Below, one piece after another: positions 15,507 to 16,321 of a stretch of 16,321 bases of DNA. The DNA lies in assembly GCA_030696465.1 (NCBI GenBank), contig JAUYSE010000081.1:1-16321 (forward strand), given 5' to 3'. The DNA is from Legionellaceae bacterium (GTDB taxonomy: Bacteria; Pseudomonadota; Gammaproteobacteria; Legionellales; Legionellaceae). The notes beneath the pieces are model-generated. The model worked only from the letters and a program-made list of their open reading frames with translations, made no database searches and was not told the origin of the DNA. Both the position numbers and the translations under genes were made by a program. Every line of letters begins with the position of its first letter. Within the stretch, counting starts at the first letter, position 1.

Positions 15507-16103
15507 TTATTCTGTTGTCGGCGATTCATTCATATTCAAGGGACGTGGTATAGTCAAAATAGGTTTACGCCGAATAATGATTTGAGGGCCGGGGCGGGAT
15601 GTTGGTTTCGCACTGCTTGCATAACGTGATACGGAAGGGTTCTCATCGGAAGGAAAAGAAAAACTTTGACGTGGTTTATGAGTAGCAGAGGAGGGAGTTG
15701 ATGTTGTTGCTTTCTGAGCATTACGTTTTTCAAGACGTTTCTTAATTTTTAATGCAGCACGCTCGGCTTCTTCTGAGGTGACAAAAGTAGTCGGCTGTCC
15801 ATCAAGATCGATGCGCATTTCTTTGGCTTTGAGGCAAGTAAGATAATCGAGTCTTCGAGTGAATAAAACAACGGCTTCTCGTAATTTGGTGCGAGATATT
15901 CCGGCTTTTTCTGCTTCTACCGTGATAGCTAATACATCATGCATGATTCCGGTTTTTAACGGACGAATACGTTGGCTGGTCTCAAAAGCTTCTGGAAAGC
16001 GCTGTGCAAGCCATTCTAATGCTTGAGAACGGGCTTGCTTTGCATGGTTTTTCTGTTTTTTATTAAGACAGGCGGTAATAGGATGTAGGGGATATCTAGG
16101 CAT
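15507..16103 (-). CDS. ProQ/FinO-domain RNA chaperone (RocC-like)
   Basis: ProQ/FinO proteins bind structured RNAs, especially 3' terminal hairpins, and mediate or protect small RNA regulation. In the 198 residues the FinO fold covers about 22-120. Typical features are ALEWLAQRFPEAF at 28-40, RIRPLKTGI at 45-53, the basic and aromatic FTRRLDYL at 81-88, MRIDLDG at 96-102, and a closing helix with EEAERAALKIKKRLEKR. The C-terminal 70 residues are rich in Ser, Thr, Pro, Arg and Lys, look disordered and end with a basic IIIRRKP patch; there is no Tudor-like domain as in E. coli ProQ. This shape is closer to RocC of Legionella, which represses competence genes with the small RNA RocR. The target here is unknown. 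The ATG at 16103 has only a weak GAAG upstream. The next gene in the same direction starts 150 bases downstream. Confidence 0.9.
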   Translation of the reverse strand: MPRYPLHPITACLNKKQKNHAKQARSQALEWLAQRFPEAFETSQRIRPLKTGIMHDVLAITVEAEKAGISRTKLREAVVLFTRRLDYLTCLKAKEMRIDLDGQPTTFVTSEEAERAALKIKKRLEKRNAQKATTSTPSSATHKPRQSFSFPSDENPSVSRYASSAKPTSRPGPQIIIRRKPILTIPRPLNMNESPTTE

Positions 16104-16229
16104 AATGGCTTCGTCGTTACCAGAGTGAGCACAGAGTATCGCATTTTTAGATGTATATCAAGTTGTTCTTAAGGAACCCCAGGGCAAACCCATATTATGA
16201 GAAAAATTAGCATAGTCTATCCGAACATA

Positions 16230-16246
16230 AAAGGAGGCGCTCCTTT
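16230..16246 (-). terminator. Possible intrinsic terminator on the minus strand
   Basis: A 7-bp stem (AAAGGAG with CTCCTTT) and 3-base loop is followed on the minus strand by a short T-rich tail. The gene it would serve lies outside the window, so this is tentative. Confidence 0.3.
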
Positions 16247-16282
16247 GACGGATGATGGAGCCGCCCTGGATTCTAAGACATA

Positions 16283-16308
16283 ATGGCTTTACTTGTGTGT
16301 AAAGCCAT
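16283..16308. repeat. 10-bp hairpin near the right window edge
   Basis: Arms 16283-16292 and 16299-16308 are perfect complements around TTGTGT. The hairpin is followed at once by CCTCACGGTC, which also occurs in the long inverted repeat after pgk, suggesting a shared repeat family. Confidence 0.6.
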
Positions 16309-16321
16309 GCCCTCACGGTCG

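Larger units (their letters stand above)
16104..16321. other. Non-coding window end with several inverted repeats
   Basis: No gene is apparent. From left to right, CCAGGGC at 16179-16185 can pair with GCCCTGG at 16263-16269 and would enclose the hairpin AAAGGAG/CTCCTTT (16230-16246, 3-base loop). A third hairpin, ATGGCTTTAC/GTAAAGCCAT with a 6-base loop, lies at 16283-16308. Read on the minus strand, the AAAGGAG hairpin is followed by TTTTAT and could be a terminator for a gene beyond the right edge. The ProQ gene promoter should lie in the left part, but no consensus pair is clear. Confidence 0.55.

Overview
The window looks like a chromosomal segment of a moderately AT-rich gammaproteobacterium. 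The core genes (PrkA/YeaH/SpoVR, PepN, AroE, Tkt-GAPDH-Pgk) are all of gammaproteobacterial type. The ProQ/FinO protein resembles the shorter RocC-like kind. Two lineage-specific proteins recall families I associate with Legionella, Coxiella and related intracellular bacteria. A Legionellales-like, possibly host-associated organism is therefore my inference; nothing in the window proves it.

Layout. (1) 1-4690, minus strand: the conserved stress cluster prkA, then yeaH (DUF444), then spoVR. yeaH and spoVR overlap by 4 bases, and spoVR runs off the left edge. A 137-base gap packed with palindromes separates prkA from yeaH. (2) 4691-4757: a short divergent promoter region. (3) 4758-8110, plus strand: pepN (aminopeptidase N) and aroE (shikimate dehydrogenase), sharing one base in TAATG. 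(4) 8086-9585, minus strand: a multi-pass membrane protein of unknown function whose 3' end overlaps the end of aroE. (5) 9586-9970: a non-coding regulatory stretch between two divergent genes. (6) 9971-14198, plus strand: a central-carbon operon tkt-gap-pgk with gaps of 36 and 16 bases. (7) 14199-14400: a non-coding gap holding a perfect 45-bp inverted repeat, a very long hairpin between convergent genes. (8) 14401-15354, minus strand: an unknown protein with a kinase-like N-terminal half and an internal duplication. (9) 15507-16103, minus strand: a ProQ/FinO-domain RNA chaperone. (10) 16104-16321: a non-coding end with several hairpins and a 10-base match to the long hairpin.

How the genes work together. 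PrkA, YeaH and SpoVR form a conserved trio tied to stationary phase and nutrient stress in enterobacteria. Transketolase, GAPDH and Pgk link the pentose phosphate pathway to lower glycolysis/gluconeogenesis. Transketolase also supplies erythrose 4-phosphate, a precursor of the shikimate pathway in which AroE acts. The ProQ-type protein would act on structured RNAs. The two unrecognised proteins and the palindromic intergenic elements are the accessory and least explained parts of the window.
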